This document shows, in pieces, positions 5,276-6,239 of a stretch of DNA of 6,239 nt; position 1 is the stretch's first letter, and every line of letters starts with the position of its first letter. The translations under genes were made by a program, and so were the position numbers. The stretch spans positions 1 to 6,239 of the forward strand of contig JAECRX010000266.1 of NCBI GenBank assembly GCA_016292335.1, written 5' to 3'. The DNA is from Candidatus Sifarchaeum subterraneum. Lineage in GTDB: Archaea; Asgardarchaeota; Sifarchaeia; Sifarchaeales; Sifarchaeaceae. The notes under the pieces are model-generated. The model was given only the letters and a program-made list of their open reading frames with translations, was not told where the DNA came from and made no database searches.

Positions 5276-6163
5276 TTATGCTTTTCCTAAACAAAACGCT
5301 TTGATATTTGCTTCAAGATTCTTACGTGGAACTGACTCTTTCATAACTGAAAATAAAGTTTCTCCACGTATAGGCAGGATATTTGGATTTTTTTCCAAGA
5401 TTTCAGCTAATTTTCCTAACATAACAATATTTGTTGATTTGATATTGCCAGCTGAAATAGCCAATTCAGAATAATCTTTAATAACGGATTTTGAATTGTT
5501 TAAGAATAATTTTTTAATCTCCTCTTGTTCAGGATATGAATATAAAGAATTTAGTTCTAAAGCATCAGTCGGGCAACTATCTAAACAAACACCGCAGCCG
5601 GTACAATTGTCTTCGGATATGTGTCTGCTATCCTTAATGGTTGAAGCCAAGTTAAGAATATATGAATTTTTTGAGAAATTAAAATAATAGTTCACATAAC
5701 ATGACTGGACGCAATTTCCACACCCAATGCATTTATCCTTATCAACCTTGATTTTTTTACCGACCGTTACGGTAGATGGGATGTAGGGTCTAGAGTTAAT
5801 TAAAACAAGGGTGTGTGAATTAATAAAATGAAAATTTCTTACAGCCTCAGCAGGCTCAAGTGCTAAGAATACATCGGCACTCATTGGGGGTATTAACGGG
5901 CTTTTAACATTTTTCCCAAACCGAACATGAACTGACACACTGCCCCCTCTTTGAGCCATGCCGTGTGTTTCAGCCGTCCTAACAGAGAATCCTTCAGCAA
6001 GGGCAGCTTTCCCTAAGCAAAGTGCAGCCAACAGTACTCCCTGGCCACCAATTCCAGAGATCAAAATGTTTTTTGTGTCTTCTCCGTTGTATTTTAGCCA
6101 ATGATTTTGGTTAAGCCTTTGATTCGAAATCTGACCAATGAGAGCATCACAACTTTCTTTCAT
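5276..6163 (-). CDS. iorB: Indolepyruvate:ferredoxin oxidoreductase beta subunit with inserted two-cluster ferredoxin module
   Basis: Partner of IorA; the pyruvate/ketoisovalerate oxidoreductase gamma-type fold. From the ATG start it has 295 residues, about 100 more than ordinary IorB. Core motifs: NILISGIGGQGVL (32-44), ETHGMAQRGGSVSVHVRFG (65-83), LALEPAEAVR (100-109), and near the end NIVMLGKLAEIL (245-256) and VPRKNLEANIKAF (278-290). Between RPYIPSTVTVGK and the YPEQEEI that normally follows soon after lies an insert of about 75 residues (roughly 136-210) with two [4Fe-4S] motifs: Cys145/148/151/155, where the last Cys is followed by Tyr rather than the usual Pro, and Cys187/190/193/197 followed by Pro. 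An N-terminal extension of about 27 residues precedes the first strand. A TTG in frame at 6181 would add six residues but would put the SD inside the gene, so ATG at 6163-6161 is preferred; TTG at 6166 is also possible. It precedes iorA, the reverse of the more usual order. Confidence 0.88.
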   Translation of the reverse strand: MKESCDALIGQISNQRLNQNHWLKYNGEDTKNILISGIGGQGVLLAALCLGKAALAEGFSVRTAETHGMAQRGGSVSVHVRFGKNVKSPLIPPMSADVFLALEPAEAVRNFHFINSHTLVLINSRPYIPSTVTVGKKIKVDKDKCIGCGNCVQSCYVNYYFNFSKNSYILNLASTIKDSRHISEDNCTGCGVCLDSCPTDALELNSLYSYPEQEEIKKLFLNNSKSVIKDYSELAISAGNIKSTNIVMLGKLAEILEKNPNILPIRGETLFSVMKESVPRKNLEANIKAFCLGKA

Positions 6164-6169
6164 CAAAAT

Positions 6170-6198
6170 AAGCCCCCTCAAAGCGAAGTTTGAGGCTT
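6170..6198 (-). promoter_or_regulatory. Hairpin burying the iorB ribosome binding site
   Basis: In the iorB message the arm AAGCCTCAAA (6198-6189) pairs with TTTGA...GGCTT (6182-6170), leaving a 6-nt loop (CTTCGC) and a 3-nt G bulge. The iorB SD, GAGGGGG (6179-6173), lies entirely in the 3' arm and bulge, 9 nt before the ATG at 6163. If it folds, ribosome access to iorB would be restricted until the stem opens. It could instead be the end of an upstream transcript, since TTATTTT follows it. The complementarity is seen directly; the function is inference. Confidence 0.5.
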
Positions 6199-6239
6199 AA
6201 AAGAAATAGTTAAAGCTATAACCGAAGGTAAAAGTAGAC
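6178..6239 (-). CDS. Possible 3' end of an upstream gene
   Basis: One minus-strand frame is open from the right edge for 19 codons (LLLPSVIALTISFKPQTSL) to a TGA at 6180-6178. That stop overlaps the iorB SD and lies 14 nt before its ATG. If real, iorB would be translationally coupled to an upstream gene and the hairpin at 6170-6198 would be opened by the terminating ribosome. Nineteen codons are too few to exclude chance, and no family can be recognised. No convincing promoter is seen in the remaining 41 nt. Confidence 0.2.
   Translation of the reverse strand, partial: LLLPSVIALTISFKPQTSL

Noticed and set aside
5196..5687. Plus-strand open frames of 92 and 63 codons opposite iorB
   Set aside because: Both are antisense to well-conserved IorB and ferredoxin motifs and look like shadows.

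Overview
The window looks like part of an AT-rich archaeal chromosome. Three things point to an archaeon: the 'core' methionine synthase lacks the bacterial N-terminal half, a gelsolin-like protein is encoded beside a Roadblock/LC7 protein, and an indolepyruvate:ferredoxin oxidoreductase is present. TATA-like boxes, strong Shine-Dalgarno (SD) sequences and TTG starts fit this. Of the known groups, the TACK side (Bathyarchaeia-like) or a relative of the Asgard archaea fits best. That placement is inference from gene content, not proof.

Layout from left to right. (1) 1-274 is AT-rich and holds no firm gene; a partial small reading frame may leave through the left edge on the minus strand. (2) 275-1633, minus strand, is a two-gene operon: a gelsolin-like protein with a long Pro/Glu-rich linker and an unrecognised C-terminal domain, then, 12 nt downstream, a single-domain Roadblock/LC7 protein. 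(3) 1634-2274 is a 641-nt divergent intergenic region. It holds a TATA-like box for the gelsolin operon, a 10-bp inverted repeat, a patch of higher GC that may be a decayed coding fragment, and the metE promoter zone with an AT-only palindrome. (4) 2275-3285, plus strand, is core methionine synthase with all four predicted zinc ligands and a TTG start behind AGGAGGG. (5) 3329-6163, minus strand and convergent with metE, is an iorB-iorA pair encoding the two subunits of indolepyruvate:ferredoxin oxidoreductase.

How the genes work together. IorA and IorB form one enzyme that oxidatively decarboxylates aryl pyruvates, made by transamination of aromatic amino acids, to aryl-acetyl-CoA while reducing ferredoxin. 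The IorB here has a complete two-cluster ferredoxin module inserted into its usual fold, so the complex would carry four [4Fe-4S] clusters per AB pair instead of two. MetE makes methionine from homocysteine and a methyl donor that the window does not reveal. The gelsolin-like/Roadblock pair resembles parts of eukaryotic cytoskeletal and small-GTPase regulation; its partners are not in the window.

The most notable items are the ferredoxin-bearing IorB, the gelsolin-like/Roadblock operon, and a hairpin that would bury the iorB ribosome binding site.
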